Below, in pieces: positions 24,757 to 32,903 of a DNA stretch of 64,000 nucleotides; the stretch's first letter is position 1, and each line of letters opens with the position of its first letter. The DNA is from Streptomyces sp. SDr-06 (lineage in GTDB: Bacteria; Actinomycetota; Actinomycetes; Streptomycetales; Streptomycetaceae), in assembly GCF_003324565.1 (NCBI RefSeq), contig NZ_QOLA01000012.1, positions 176,322 through 240,321 of the forward strand. The letters are read 5' to 3'. Position numbers and translations under genes: made by a program. The notes beneath the pieces were generated by a model. The model saw nothing but the letters and a program-made list of their open reading frames with translations, made no database searches and was not told the DNA's origin.

Positions 24757-25803
24757 TCAACTCTGCGGCCGGCTCCAGCCCTTGCGGTAGGCGGCCCAGT
24801 CCTCGTCGCGCTCGGCGAAGTCGACGTAGAGGGCGACGCCGAAGTGCTGGCGGTGGCGGTCGGTGCGGGCCAGGCCCAGACGGGCCCCGCGCACGGCCGC
24901 CTCCACCGTCTCGGCGGAGCCGTGGTGGGACATGCTCTCGTCGTCGTAGAACGGCAGCCCCATGAGCAGGTCGGTCTCCTTGGGGGTGACCTGGAGGGCC
25001 AGCGCGGTCTGGCGGGCGACATAGCCGCCGTACAGGCTCTGCACGGGCATCGCGGTGTCGTACGACATGACGGCGATCTGGTCCACCCGGCGGGCCACCT
25101 GGCCGAAGTAAGCCTGCGCCCACCACTTGCCGTGACCGGTGAGGCCCTCGGCCGCCGAGTGCAGGGCGGGCAGCGGGTCTATCTGGTGCGCGGCGACGGA
25201 GAGCAGGGCGCCGCGGGGCCGGGTCAGCGCGTGCAGCGAGTCGAGCAGGGTGAGGTAGTCCTGGTCGCCGGAGGGCAGCGGCTCCAGGTCGACGTGGACG
25301 CCGTCGAAATGCGCGCCGTCCAGCACCTGGCGGGCGGTCGTGACGATCGTCGTGCGGGTCGCGCTCTCGTGGAGCCGCAGCCCGACGGGCCCCTCACTGG
25401 CCAGCTGGTCACCGAGCCAGGCCTGGACGCGCACGTCGGGCAGCCTGCGGTGCACGCCCTCCACCAGCCAGCGGGCCTTGGGGTAGCGGGCGGCGGGCAG
25501 GGTGCCGTCGTGGTCGAGCGGGCCGGTGTGCACGTAGAGGTCCCTGATGCCGCTGCCGCGCAGTTTCGCCGCGAACGCGTCGAGGTCCTTGTCGGTCTTG
25601 CGCCCGTCGACCCAGGCGTGCCCGAGCCAGTACGCGTCGTGACCCCGGGTCCTGGTGTCCCCGCCGGGCGCCCCCGCGTACTGGGCGCGCAGGGCGACTC
25701 CGGCCGCGGCGACCAGCACGACGAGGGTCAGGGTGGCGGCCACGAGGGTGCGCCGGGTCCATCGGCCGCCCCGGCCGCCCCACCAGGTCCGTATCCCACC
25801 CAC
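24757..25803 (-). CDS. Membrane-anchored hypothetical protein, possible glycosidase-like barrel
   Basis: 348 aa. The short basic N-terminus (WWGGRGGRWTRR) is followed by one transmembrane or uncleaved signal segment (residues 15-35), and the rest is extracellular. Repeated strand-helix units with DLYVHTG, FDGVHVDLEP and QIAVMSYDTAM resemble the TIM barrels of GH18-like proteins, with the D-x-D-x-E-like FDGVHVDLE where the catalytic acid would be. I infer a polysaccharide-related role at low certainty. The GTG start at 25803 is chosen for GGAGG about 13 nt upstream. The frame is open further upstream, but through GC-rich repeat DNA. Confidence 0.7.
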   Translation of the reverse strand: MGGIRTWWGGRGGRWTRRTLVAATLTLVVLVAAAGVALRAQYAGAPGGDTRTRGHDAYWLGHAWVDGRKTDKDLDAFAAKLRGSGIRDLYVHTGPLDHDGTLPAARYPKARWLVEGVHRRLPDVRVQAWLGDQLASEGPVGLRLHESATRTTIVTTARQVLDGAHFDGVHVDLEPLPSGDQDYLTLLDSLHALTRPRGALLSVAAHQIDPLPALHSAAEGLTGHGKWWAQAYFGQVARRVDQIAVMSYDTAMPVQSLYGGYVARQTALALQVTPKETDLLMGLPFYDDESMSHHGSAETVEAAVRGARLGLARTDRHRQHFGVALYVDFAERDEDWAAYRKGWSRPQS

Positions 25804-25945
25804 TCCGCGGCCTCCCCCTCCGGTGCGCTGCCCCCAGATTAGCGACCCGGCTCCGCGGGGGGCGCGGGGGTGGGCGGACTGGCCCCACCTTGGGCACTCG
25901 GGTCCGCGCGGGCCATGCGGACCGTGCTGGGTTGCTTGCGCCCAC

Positions 25946-25982
25946 GCGGCGGAGCCGCACGATGTCACAGCCCCGCGCCCCT
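25946..25982. repeat. GCGGCGGAGCCGC repeat, copy 1
   Basis: A short palindromic head (GCGGCGGAGCCGC) followed by ACGATGTCACAGCCCCGCGC. The same 37 bp recur at 26011-26047, and a shorter variant at 63218-63249. It lies in a 311-bp gap between divergently transcribed genes (25804-26114) that holds no gene of its own. Confidence 0.75.
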
Positions 25983-26010
25983 GGCAGGGCTGGGGGTGGG
26001 CCTTCCCCGC

Positions 26011-26047
26011 GCGGCGGAGCCGCACGATGTCACAGCCCCGCGCCCCT
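26011..26047. repeat. GCGGCGGAGCCGC repeat, copy 2
   Basis: A second copy, identical to 25946-25982 over 37 bp and in the same orientation, 65 bp further on. Confidence 0.75.
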
Positions 26048-26101
26048 ACGGCGGGTTGGGGAGGTGGGTGGTTTCCGGTCGCGGGGGGCCTGTTCCAGCC
26101 A

Positions 26102-26107
26102 TACGCT
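26102..26107 (+). promoter_or_regulatory. -10 element TACGCT of a leaderless gene
   Basis: TACGCT stands exactly 7 nt before the GTG at 26115, the spacing expected when the start codon is also the transcription start. No convincing -35 box is seen. Confidence 0.5.
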
Positions 26108-26114
26108 GGCAAGC

Positions 26115-26384
26115 GTGATGCCGCCCGTCGCAAGAGCGAGGCAGCGAGCCGCTCTGGTCGGGCTCGCTGCGCTGGGCTGGGTGCTGCTCGGCGCCACGGC
26201 CGCTTCCGCCAACAGCACGCATGATTCCGGGGGTTGGGCAGGGGATCTGGTCCTGCCCGTGGCCGTGATCGTGGTGGCGGTCGCGTCAGCGGCGTACACG
26301 TACCTGAAGAGAAAGCGCCGAACCCACACCCGCACCACCCCGGCCCACAGCCACCGCCCCCCGGGACCGGACGGAGACACGTAG
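26115..26384 (+). CDS. Small membrane protein with signal peptide
   Basis: 89 aa. The N-terminal basic and hydrophobic region ends in ATAASA-NS, a probable signal peptidase site near residue 34. A short exposed stretch (NSTHDSGGWAG), a transmembrane helix (LVLPVAVIVVAVASAAYTYL) and a basic, His/Pro-rich cytoplasmic tail follow. GTG 26115 is preferred over ATG 26118 because of the -10 element 7 nt upstream, with no ribosome-binding sequence. The topology is that of a single-span protein with an exported N-terminus. No family was recognised. Confidence 0.65.
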   Translation: MMPPVARARQRAALVGLAALGWVLLGATAASANSTHDSGGWAGDLVLPVAVIVVAVASAAYTYLKRKRRTHTRTTPAHSHRPPGPDGDT

Positions 26385-26426
26385 GCACCGGCAACCTCCC
26401 GAGGCGACCCCGACCGCAACCCCGCC

Positions 26427-26475
26427 AGGGGCGCGGGGAACTGCGCGAACGGCCCCCACCGGCCCGCAGCCGAAG
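26427..26475. repeat. GGGGCGCGGGGAACTGCGCG repeat, copy 2
   Basis: AGGGGCGCGGGGAACTGCGC is followed by GAACGGCCCCCACCGGCCCG and CAGCCGAAG. It matches the block at 3892-3938 and its neighbour at 26523-26570, and lies in the convergent gap 26385-26586. Confidence 0.75.
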
Positions 26476-26522
26476 CACCCGCCCCCGGGGCTCATCACAG
26501 CAAGCCCAACCCCAACCACCCC

Positions 26523-26570
26523 AGGGGCGCGAGGAACTGCGCGAACGGCCCCCACCGGCCCGCAGCCGGA
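26523..26570. repeat. GGGGCGCGGGGAACTGCGCG repeat, copy 3
   Basis: A tandem neighbour of 26427-26475 (96 bp period), differing mainly at one base of the GCGGGG stretch. It ends 16 bp before the stop of the phosphatase gene at 26587. Confidence 0.75.
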
Positions 26571-26586
26571 GAACCACCCCCAGGGC

Positions 26587-29124
26587 TCAGAACATGCTCA
26601 GAATCTGCTCCTCCGTCAGCTCCGCCGGAGCCGACCCCCCGTCCGGGAGGGCGAGTTCGAACCACACCGTCTTGCCGCGCGGCGTACGCCGCGCGCCCCA
26701 CGCCGCGCTCAGCAGACCGACCAGTTGCAGGCCGCGGCCACCCTCGTCCGTGTCGCGGGCCCGGCGGCGCCGGGGCTGGACCAGGCCCGCGTCCCACACC
26801 TCGCAGACCAGCGTGCGGTCGCGCAGGAGCCGGAGCCGGATCTCCCCGTCGCCGTAGCGAAGCGCGTTGGTGACCAGCTCGCTGACCAGCAGCTCGGTGG
26901 TGTCGACGAGGTCGTCCAGGTCCCAGGCGAGCAGTTGGGTGCGGGCGAGTTCACGGGCCCGCCCCACCGAGCGGGGCTCGCGCGGCAGCCGCCAGTCGCC
27001 GACCGCGTCGCAGGGCAGACCCTGGATGCGGGCGAGCAGCAGGGCGATGTCGTCCTCGCCGTGCCGGGTGTCGAGGGAGCCGAGCACCTGGTCGCAGACG
27101 TCCTCCAGGGGCCGGTCCGGGTCGGTGAGGGTCTTGCGGAAGGCGTTGAGCCCCTCGTCGAGCGGATGGTCGCGCGATTCGACGAGCCCGTCGGTGTAGA
27201 GGGCGAGCAGCGCGCCCTCGGGCAGATCGACCTCGACCTCCTCGAAGGGCTCGCCGCCGACGCCGAGCGGCAGCCCGGGCGGCACGTCCAGGAGCATCGC
27301 GGGCTCGCCCGGATCGTCGCCGGGTTCGACCAGGACGGGCGGCAGGTGCCCGGCGTTGGCGAACGTACAGCGCCGGGTGACCGGGTCGTAGACCGCGTAC
27401 ACACAGGTCGCGAGGTAGACCTCGGAGAGGTCGGCGTCGCGGGACTTGTGGGCGACCCGGGAGGCCTGCTGGCTGCCGCCGGGGGTGCCGAGGCCGCGGG
27501 CGATCTCGTCGAGGTGCGAGAGCACTTCGGCCGGTTCGAGGTCGAGCAGCGCCAACGTCCGTACCGCGGTGCGCAGTTCGCCCATGGCGACGGCGGCCCG
27601 CAGTCCGCGGCCCATGACGTCGCCGATGACGAGCGCGGTGCGGTGGCCAGGCAGTTCGATGACGTCGAACCAGTCCCCGCCGACCTCGGACTCGGCGTTG
27701 CCGGGCAGGTAGCGGCAGGCGATGTCGAGCCCGGCGGCCTCGGGGTCGCCGGGCGGCAGCAGGGAGCGCTGGAGGATCAGCGCGCGCTCGTGCTCCCTGC
27801 GATAGAGACGGGCGTTGTCGATGCAGACGGCCGCGCGCGAGGCGAGCTCGGTGGCGAGCGCGCGGTCGCGTTCCCCGAACGGCTCGCTGCCCTTGGCGCG
27901 GGCGAACTGCACGAGGCCGACGACGGTGTCGTGGGCGACCATCGGCACGGCGAGGATGGTGTGCACGAGCCCGCCCTCGCCGCCCTTCACGGTGTGCACC
28001 CGGGCGGTGCGCAGGGCGCTCGCGTACGGGGAGTGGAACCGGTAGCGGTGGACGTCGCCCACGCCCACCTCCCGTTCGCCGCCGACCAGCGGACCGTCCG
28101 ACACGGCGCTCGCGAAGGCGACCCGGCGAAGTTCGCCGCGCCCGTCGGCGGGCCCGGAGGCGGGCTCGTCGCCGGAGAGCAGGGTCTGGTAGAGGTCGAC
28201 GGAGGCGAGGTCGCAGAAGCCCGGGACGGTGATGTCGAGGAGTTCGCGGGCGGTGGTCTCCAGGTCGAGGGTGTTGCCCATGCGGGCGCCCGCCTCGTTC
28301 AGGAGGGCGAGGTTGCGGCGGGCGTCGGCGGCCTCGCGGGCCGCGTTGTGACGGCGGGTCACGTCGATCCCGAGGCCCGCGACGCCGATCGGGCGCCCGG
28401 TGCCGCTGTGCACCCGGTAGAGGTTGATGGACCAGTGCCGGCGGTCGCTGCCGCCGGGGGCCGAGCCCACTATCTGCAGGTCGGTGACGGACTCCCCGGT
28501 GTCCAGGACGCGTTGCAGGGCGGCGGACATCCGGTCGGCCTCGGGGCGCGAGAGGTAGTCGTGGACGGTGTGACCGCGGTGCTCCTCGGGAGCGCCGCCG
28601 AACACGGTCGCGAAGCGCCGGTTGGCGCGCAGCACGGTGAGGTCCGTGCCGAACAGCAGGAAGCCATAGGGAGATTGACCAAAAATTGCCTGCGAGGCGG
28701 CCAGGTCGGTCTCGATGCCGCGCAGAGCGCGTACGTCGACGACGATACAGAGGGCCGCGCGTTCGTCGGCGGCCGTCCGGCTCGGCATGACATAGAGCTC
28801 GGCGAGACCCCGGGCCCGTTCGTCACCCTCGGGGGTCGGCATGCGGAACGGGACCACGCCCGTCCACTCCTTGCCGTCCAGGATCTCGGCGACCCGGCGG
28901 TGCCCGCGCGGACGCAGTTCGGGGGGCATGAACGCCTCGACGGGATCGCGGCCGATCACGGCGGACGCGGCCAGGCCGAACTGCTCCTCGGCCCGCAGGC
29001 TCCACTGCTCGATCAATCCGTCCGGCCCGATCGAGAACGAGGCGACGCGGATGTAGTCATAGATCGAGCCAGGCGGGCTGCTCTGCCACACGACATCGCC
29101 AGCCGTCTCAGGTATCTCGCTCAC
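26587..29124 (-). CDS. PAS-PAS-GAF-PP2C-HATPase signalling phosphatase
   Basis: An 845-aa cytoplasmic regulator of the SpoIIE/RsbU class, common in Streptomyces. From the N-terminus: PAS 1 (about 20-130), PAS 2 (about 140-265), GAF (about 275-445), PP2C-type phosphatase (about 455-685; GGDWFDVIEL, DVMGRG, ALYTDGLVE with metal-binding Asp residues), and an RsbW-like histidine-kinase ATPase (about 705-825; LVSELVTNALRYG, DEGGRGLQLV). It can both dephosphorylate and phosphorylate anti-sigma-factor antagonists in a partner switch. The PAS and GAF modules are likely sensors. GTG start with GGAGGGG. The separate RsbW-like kinase at 29293 lies upstream on the same strand. Confidence 0.92.
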   Translation of the reverse strand: MSEIPETAGDVVWQSSPPGSIYDYIRVASFSIGPDGLIEQWSLRAEEQFGLAASAVIGRDPVEAFMPPELRPRGHRRVAEILDGKEWTGVVPFRMPTPEGDERARGLAELYVMPSRTAADERAALCIVVDVRALRGIETDLAASQAIFGQSPYGFLLFGTDLTVLRANRRFATVFGGAPEEHRGHTVHDYLSRPEADRMSAALQRVLDTGESVTDLQIVGSAPGGSDRRHWSINLYRVHSGTGRPIGVAGLGIDVTRRHNAAREAADARRNLALLNEAGARMGNTLDLETTARELLDITVPGFCDLASVDLYQTLLSGDEPASGPADGRGELRRVAFASAVSDGPLVGGEREVGVGDVHRYRFHSPYASALRTARVHTVKGGEGGLVHTILAVPMVAHDTVVGLVQFARAKGSEPFGERDRALATELASRAAVCIDNARLYRREHERALILQRSLLPPGDPEAAGLDIACRYLPGNAESEVGGDWFDVIELPGHRTALVIGDVMGRGLRAAVAMGELRTAVRTLALLDLEPAEVLSHLDEIARGLGTPGGSQQASRVAHKSRDADLSEVYLATCVYAVYDPVTRRCTFANAGHLPPVLVEPGDDPGEPAMLLDVPPGLPLGVGGEPFEEVEVDLPEGALLALYTDGLVESRDHPLDEGLNAFRKTLTDPDRPLEDVCDQVLGSLDTRHGEDDIALLLARIQGLPCDAVGDWRLPREPRSVGRARELARTQLLAWDLDDLVDTTELLVSELVTNALRYGDGEIRLRLLRDRTLVCEVWDAGLVQPRRRRARDTDEGGRGLQLVGLLSAAWGARRTPRGKTVWFELALPDGGSAPAELTEEQILSMF

Positions 29125-29247
29125 GCGACCGTCCCCTCCAGCTCACCGCACCGGACCGGCCTTGACCGCAGTATTCAGCACTACGGCCCCAGCCGACACG
29201 GCGTTCACGATCACATCCCGGTCTCGTTCTTTTCCAGCCGTTCCCGG

Positions 29248-29264
29248 CCGGGTCGCGAACCCGG
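29248..29264 (-). terminator. Small hairpin between the kinase and phosphatase genes
   Basis: CCGGGT (29248-29253) pairs with ACCCGG (29259-29264) around a 5-nt loop. It lies downstream of the kinase-like gene and 124 bp before the phosphatase start; it is a weak or partial terminator at most. Confidence 0.4.
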
Positions 29265-29292
29265 TCCCGTGATCGTCCGTCCCTCCCTCCTT

Positions 29293-29703
29293 CTAACCAT
29301 GCAGAGCCAGCTCGAACCACACGGTCTTACCTGTTCTGCCGCGACGGGTTCCCCAGCGGCGGGCGGAACAGGCCACGAGCTGGATGCCCCGGCCTCCCTC
29401 GTCGTCGATTCCGGCCGTGCGTTCGACCGGCGGATCCGGAAGCGGATCGGAGACTTCCACCAGCAGGGTCGTGCCGTCGAGCCGGTCGAGCCGGACCCCG
29501 ATGGGCCCCGACGCGTAGCGCAGCGCGTTGGTCACCAGCTCGCTGACCAGGAGGACCGCCACGTCCACGGCCGCCGCGTCGAGGGCCCAGCCGCGCAGGG
29601 CGTCCCGGACGGCGTGCCTGGCGGTCCGTACGGCCCCCGGTTCAGCAGGGAAGGTCCACTCGGCGCACTCGCCCGAGGTGTCGATCACGCCGATCACCCG
29701 CAT
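29293..29703 (-). CDS. RsbW-like anti-sigma factor kinase (HATPase)
   Basis: A 136-aa single-domain GHKL ATPase. The N box is LLVSELVTNALRYASG (residues about 50-66), the G1 box DDEGGRGIQLV, and the end motif GKTVWFELAL is the same as in the last domain of the phosphatase at 26587. Such proteins bind sigma factors or phosphorylate STAS antagonists. It may share a switch with its multidomain neighbour (inference from position and similarity). The upstream region 29704-29821 is AT-rich (ATTAATAGG; GATATTTGG) and is probably its promoter. Confidence 0.85.
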   Translation of the reverse strand: MRVIGVIDTSGECAEWTFPAEPGAVRTARHAVRDALRGWALDAAAVDVAVLLVSELVTNALRYASGPIGVRLDRLDGTTLLVEVSDPLPDPPVERTAGIDDEGGRGIQLVACSARRWGTRRGRTGKTVWFELALHG

Positions 29704-29821
29704 CCGATGGTCCGGGGGGTTTGTAAACGATTAATAGGCACATACCCGATATTTGGTACGCCCTATCCCCAAGTGGGGCGGATGGCGGCACCAGCCGCGG
29801 CGCTCGGCCCGTGGAACACCT

Positions 29822-30223
29822 CTAGTGGCGCAGTGTCCCGAGGATGCGCATGGCCTCCGCGACGGCGGGGCGGTCCTGGGGCAGCCAGTCGACGGCGTCG
29901 GCCTCGTCGGGCGCGAGCCAGCGCAGTTCGTCGTGGTCCTGGAGGGGGCGGGCCTCGCCGTCGAGCAGGCGCGCGGTCCATGCGTGCAGGACGAGTCCGG
30001 GCCTGAGCGGCCACTCCCCCGCGATCCGTTCCAGCGGCTCGGTCTCGATGCCGAGTTCCTCGCGCAGTTCGCGTACGAGGGCCTGCTGCGGGCTCTCGCC
30101 CTCCTCCACCTTGCCGCCGGGCAGCTCCCAGCGGCCGGCCAGCTCGGGCGGGGCGCTGCGGCGGGCGGCGAGCAGGCGCCCCTGGTCGTACACGGCCCCG
30201 GCCACCACCACGGTCTCGTTCAT
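29822..30223 (-). CDS. Nudix hydrolase (MutT-like)
   Basis: A 133-aa protein with the Nudix box GGKVEEGESPQQALVRELRE followed by ELG (residues about 35-57), so it hydrolyses a nucleoside-diphosphate-X substrate with Mg2+ on its Glu cluster. RRSAPPELAGRWELPGGK before the box resembles MutT/8-oxo-dGTP-type enzymes, but the substrate cannot be told. The start at 30223 is supported by a TACGCT -10 element 7 nt upstream (leaderless) and no ribosome site. The frame is open for 13 more codons but without a signal. Confidence 0.88.
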   Translation of the reverse strand: MNETVVVAGAVYDQGRLLAARRSAPPELAGRWELPGGKVEEGESPQQALVRELREELGIETEPLERIAGEWPLRPGLVLHAWTARLLDGEARPLQDHDELRWLAPDEADAVDWLPQDRPAVAEAMRILGTLRH

Positions 30224-30230
30224 GCGCCGG

Positions 30231-30236
30231 AGCGTA
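30231..30236 (-). promoter_or_regulatory. -10 element of the Nudix gene (leaderless)
   Basis: On the minus strand TACGCT is followed by exactly 7 nt and then the ATG at 30223. It is the same hexamer and spacing as at 26102-26115. Confidence 0.5.
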
Positions 30237-30276
30237 ACGCGCTCCCCCGAGCCGGCCCGCATCCTCCCCGTGGGGG

Positions 30277-30459
30277 CTACGGCTGGGCGGAGGCGCCGAT
30301 CCGCTCGATCCAGTAGAGCTGCTTGTGCCCGCGGGCGTCGAGCCGGTCCGCGATCTGCTCGGCCTCCGCACGCGTGGCGTACTTGCCGACGCGGTACTGG
30401 TTGCCGTTGTCGTCCTGACGTATCACCTGCCAGGCGAGCACGGCCCCACTGTCGTTCAT
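30277..30459 (-). CDS. Small SPOR-like domain protein
   Basis: 60 aa, almost one SPOR-type fold: WQVIRQDDNGNQYRVGKYAT, then RAEAEQIADRLDARGHKQLYW. SPOR domains bind denuded peptidoglycan in septa, but this protein has no signal peptide and probably stays in the cytosol. GGGAGAGA precedes the ATG. This is a compact orphan family typical of Streptomyces. The function is unknown to me. Confidence 0.75.
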   Translation of the reverse strand: MNDSGAVLAWQVIRQDDNGNQYRVGKYATRAEAEQIADRLDARGHKQLYWIERIGASAQP

Positions 30460-30606
30460 CGCATCTCTCCCGGCATCGGCGTGCAGGTCAGTAAGCATCC
30501 CCAGGAAACCGCAATCCGCATATGCCCGAGCCTACGCCTGACCTTTACTCAGCGGATACGTGTTTACACAAAGAGATACGAATTCGGTCAACGGCGGCAC
30601 ATGCGA

Positions 30607-30637
30607 AAGGGGGCGCACCCCTGAGGTGCGCCCCCTT
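30607..30637 (-). terminator. Terminator of the GntR-type regulator gene
   Basis: A perfect 13-bp stem (AAGGGGGCGCACC, 30607-30619, with 30625-30637) and a 5-nt loop. It starts 27 bp after the stop of the regulator gene. On the minus strand the stem is followed by TTCGC rather than a T run. Confidence 0.8.
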
Positions 30638-30664
30638 CATCCGCCGTTCGCCCGGCCGGGCCCG

Positions 30665-31417
30665 CTATTTCACGGGCAGGTGGTAGGCGATCCGGTAGCG
30701 GTCGGCCGGGACGACCACGTCGGCCGTCTCCACGGCGAGCCCCGAGGCGTAGTACGTCCGCTCGATGACCAGCACGACATGGCCGGGAACCCCGCCGAGG
30801 GCGAGCAGTTCCTCCGCGAGCCCGGGCCGCGCGCCGACCTCCTCGACGACGTTGTCCACCACGACGTCGATCGCGGCCATCCGCTCGACCACCCCGCAGC
30901 CGCCGAGCGGCCCCTCCTCGGGCAGCATCACCGGGGTGCGGCCGGTGACGGACAGCGGCTCCCACGAGGTGGACAGCATCATCTGCTCGCCCGCGTCGCG
31001 GAACACGTACCGCGTGCGCATGACACGGTCGCCGACGCGGATGCCGAGCCGCTTGGCGATCTCGGCGGTCGCCTCCTCCTGTTCGCTGCGGGACTCCCAG
31101 GTGCCGCGCGCCGCCTCCTCGGCCTGCTCCTGACGGAAGGGGCTCGCGCCCGTCGTGGGCCGGTAGCCGGAGCGGGCGACCCGGCGCGGCACCGGGCGCT
31201 CGCGCACATAGGTGCCCGAGCCGGAGCGGCCCTCGACCAGGCCCTCGGCCATCAGCACCTTGCGGGCCTCCAGGGCCACGGTGTCCGAAACCCCGTACTC
31301 CTCGCGGATCCTGGCCTGGGAGGGGAGCCGGGTGTGCGGCGGCAGCGAACCGTCCACGATCTTCTGCCTCAGATCGCCGGCTACGCGCAGATAGGCGGGC
31401 TGCTCACCGAATGTCAC
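30665..31417 (-). CDS. GntR-family transcriptional regulator (HutC/UTRA type)
   Basis: 250 aa. The N-terminal winged helix-turn-helix (residues 8-75: YLRVAGDLRQKIVDGSLPPH, then RLPSQARIREEYGVSDTVAL) is followed by GSGTYV, the usual end of the GntR DNA-binding domain. The remainder is a UTRA effector domain (VFRDAGEQMMLSTSWEPLS; RTYYASGLAVETADVVVP). The effector is unknown. GTG start with GGGAG 6 nt upstream. The gene stands alone between two hairpins or gaps; autoregulation is likely but no operator could be fixed. Confidence 0.9.
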   Translation of the reverse strand: MTFGEQPAYLRVAGDLRQKIVDGSLPPHTRLPSQARIREEYGVSDTVALEARKVLMAEGLVEGRSGSGTYVRERPVPRRVARSGYRPTTGASPFRQEQAEEAARGTWESRSEQEEATAEIAKRLGIRVGDRVMRTRYVFRDAGEQMMLSTSWEPLSVTGRTPVMLPEEGPLGGCGVVERMAAIDVVVDNVVEEVGARPGLAEELLALGGVPGHVVLVIERTYYASGLAVETADVVVPADRYRIAYHLPVK

Positions 31418-31573
31418 GGGCCACTCCCATCAGGTTGACAGACTGCAACAGCGTGGCAACCGTGGGTTGGCGACCGCAAGCAAAGGCCAGACATTCACTC
31501 GAAGTGATGACACGCCTTCACCCAGGGCGTACCCGCGGTACAGCGGGTACGTTCTGCCCTTCCCGAGACCTTC

Positions 31574-32821
31574 TCAGACGCTTTTGGAACCACCGCTTCC
31601 GGAACCGCTCCCGCTGCCCCCGCCGGTTCCGCCCCCGCTGCCGCCGGAGTGTCCCTCGGTGGACGGCGGGGTCGTCGCGAGGCCGAGCGCGCGGCGGGCG
31701 GCGATCTCGTCGGCCTGCTTCATCGCCTTGTCGGCGGCCCCGGAGTGCAGGTAGAAGGCGTCGGCGTCGGTGGCACCCGACGCCTGTACCCACTCCATCT
31801 GCGCGGCCTTGAGGTCGTTGAGGTACGGCTGCACCGACGCGAGCTTTCCGGGCGCCCAGGTGTGCGCGCCCAAGTCCTGTGCGCCCAGGCCCAGTACGCC
31901 GGTCATCTCCCCGGCCCACTTGCGGAACCCGGGCAGGTCGTCCTCGACCCGGTCCTCGTCGGGCGCCTTGGCCAGGGTGCGCTCCACGTCGTTGGCGGCC
32001 TTCAGGAACGCGATCTGGTCGGCGTCGAGCGTGGCGGCGTCGTTGCGCACCGAGCCCTCCAGCTTGCCGGCCGCCGAGGCGAACGCGCAGGTGACGCTGT
32101 GGTCGCCGAGCGACCAGCTCTTCCGGCTCGGCGTGTAGTAGTAGGGCTCCGCCTTGGCCGGGATCTTCCAGCTGTCCATGGCGTACGCCTGCTCCACGTC
32201 CCAGCACCGCGTCTCGGCCTCGCTGGAGATGGCGGCCGCGCCCGGGTAGGCGCCGTTCTCCTTCAGCCGGAAGGACCCGGACACCTCGCCGTCGTGGCGG
32301 CCGGCGCACGGCACGATCCGCACGGAGGCGACCTCGCGCTCCAGCTTGCCGCCCGGCACGTCGAAGCAGTCGCCCTTGCGCAGGTCGAGGGTGTTGCGCG
32401 TCGAAGTGGAGCTGTTCCAGCCGTCCTTGAAGCTCTGCCAGCCGTCGGCCAGGCCGCCGGTCGCGATCGACACGATCAGCAGCAGGGTGCTGATCGTCGA
32501 GAGCACGACTCCGGTGACGGCCATGCCCTTGCCGCGCTGCCCCTTCTTCTTGATCTGCCCGAGCGCGAGCGCGCCCAGGAGCAGACCGAGCGGGGGGACG
32601 CAGCACACGATGCCGGCGACGAGGGAGCCGACGGCCAGGCCGCTCACGGGCGGCCGCTGCGGCGCCGGCGGATACGGGTACCAGGGCCCGCCGTTCACCG
32701 GCTGCCCCGGGTAGGGACCGGGGTGTCCCCCCGGCGCCTGGTGGGGCGCCGACCAGCCGTACCCCTGCCCCGGTTGCGGCTGCTGGGGCTGCCCGGGCGC
32801 GGGCGGCGGCGGTATCTCCAC
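31574..32821 (-). CDS. DUF4190/septum-formation-type membrane protein
   Basis: 415 aa in three parts. Residues 1-58 are Pro/Gln/Gly-rich and cytoplasmic. Residues 60-125 hold two transmembrane helices (SGLAVGSLVAGIVCCVPPLG; GMAVTGVVLSTISTLLLIVS), as in DUF4190. An extracellular domain follows with conserved Cys (KGDCFDVPGG, IVPCAGRHDGEVSG), like the septum-formation (Septum_form) family. The last 25 residues are a Gly/Ser repeat tail. GTG start with GAGGAG about 10 nt upstream. The role at the cell surface is unknown. It is transcribed divergently from the serpin gene. Confidence 0.75.
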   Translation of the reverse strand: MEIPPPPAPGQPQQPQPGQGYGWSAPHQAPGGHPGPYPGQPVNGGPWYPYPPAPQRPPVSGLAVGSLVAGIVCCVPPLGLLLGALALGQIKKKGQRGKGMAVTGVVLSTISTLLLIVSIATGGLADGWQSFKDGWNSSTSTRNTLDLRKGDCFDVPGGKLEREVASVRIVPCAGRHDGEVSGSFRLKENGAYPGAAAISSEAETRCWDVEQAYAMDSWKIPAKAEPYYYTPSRKSWSLGDHSVTCAFASAAGKLEGSVRNDAATLDADQIAFLKAANDVERTLAKAPDEDRVEDDLPGFRKWAGEMTGVLGLGAQDLGAHTWAPGKLASVQPYLNDLKAAQMEWVQASGATDADAFYLHSGAADKAMKQADEIAARRALGLATTPPSTEGHSGGSGGGTGGGSGSGSGSGGSKSV

Positions 32822-32903
32822 GGGTACGGTGCTCCTCGGGCTGTGCGAACGGTTGCGCGAATGCGCATCGTACGCGGGCGACCACGGGGGAATGAGGGGC
32901 GGG

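Noticed and set aside
25946..26047. Insertion sequence or transposon remnant at the tandem repeat pair
   Set aside because: No transposase coding potential and no terminal inverted repeats or target duplication around the 37-bp units.
26725..30006. Plus-strand open frame of more than 1000 codons antisense to the phosphatase and kinase genes
   Set aside because: It is a GC-bias shadow: the minus strand carries clear PAS, GAF, PP2C and HATPase motifs, while the plus-strand translation is low-complexity Val/Gly/Ala/Arg without domains, and it runs through several separate genes.
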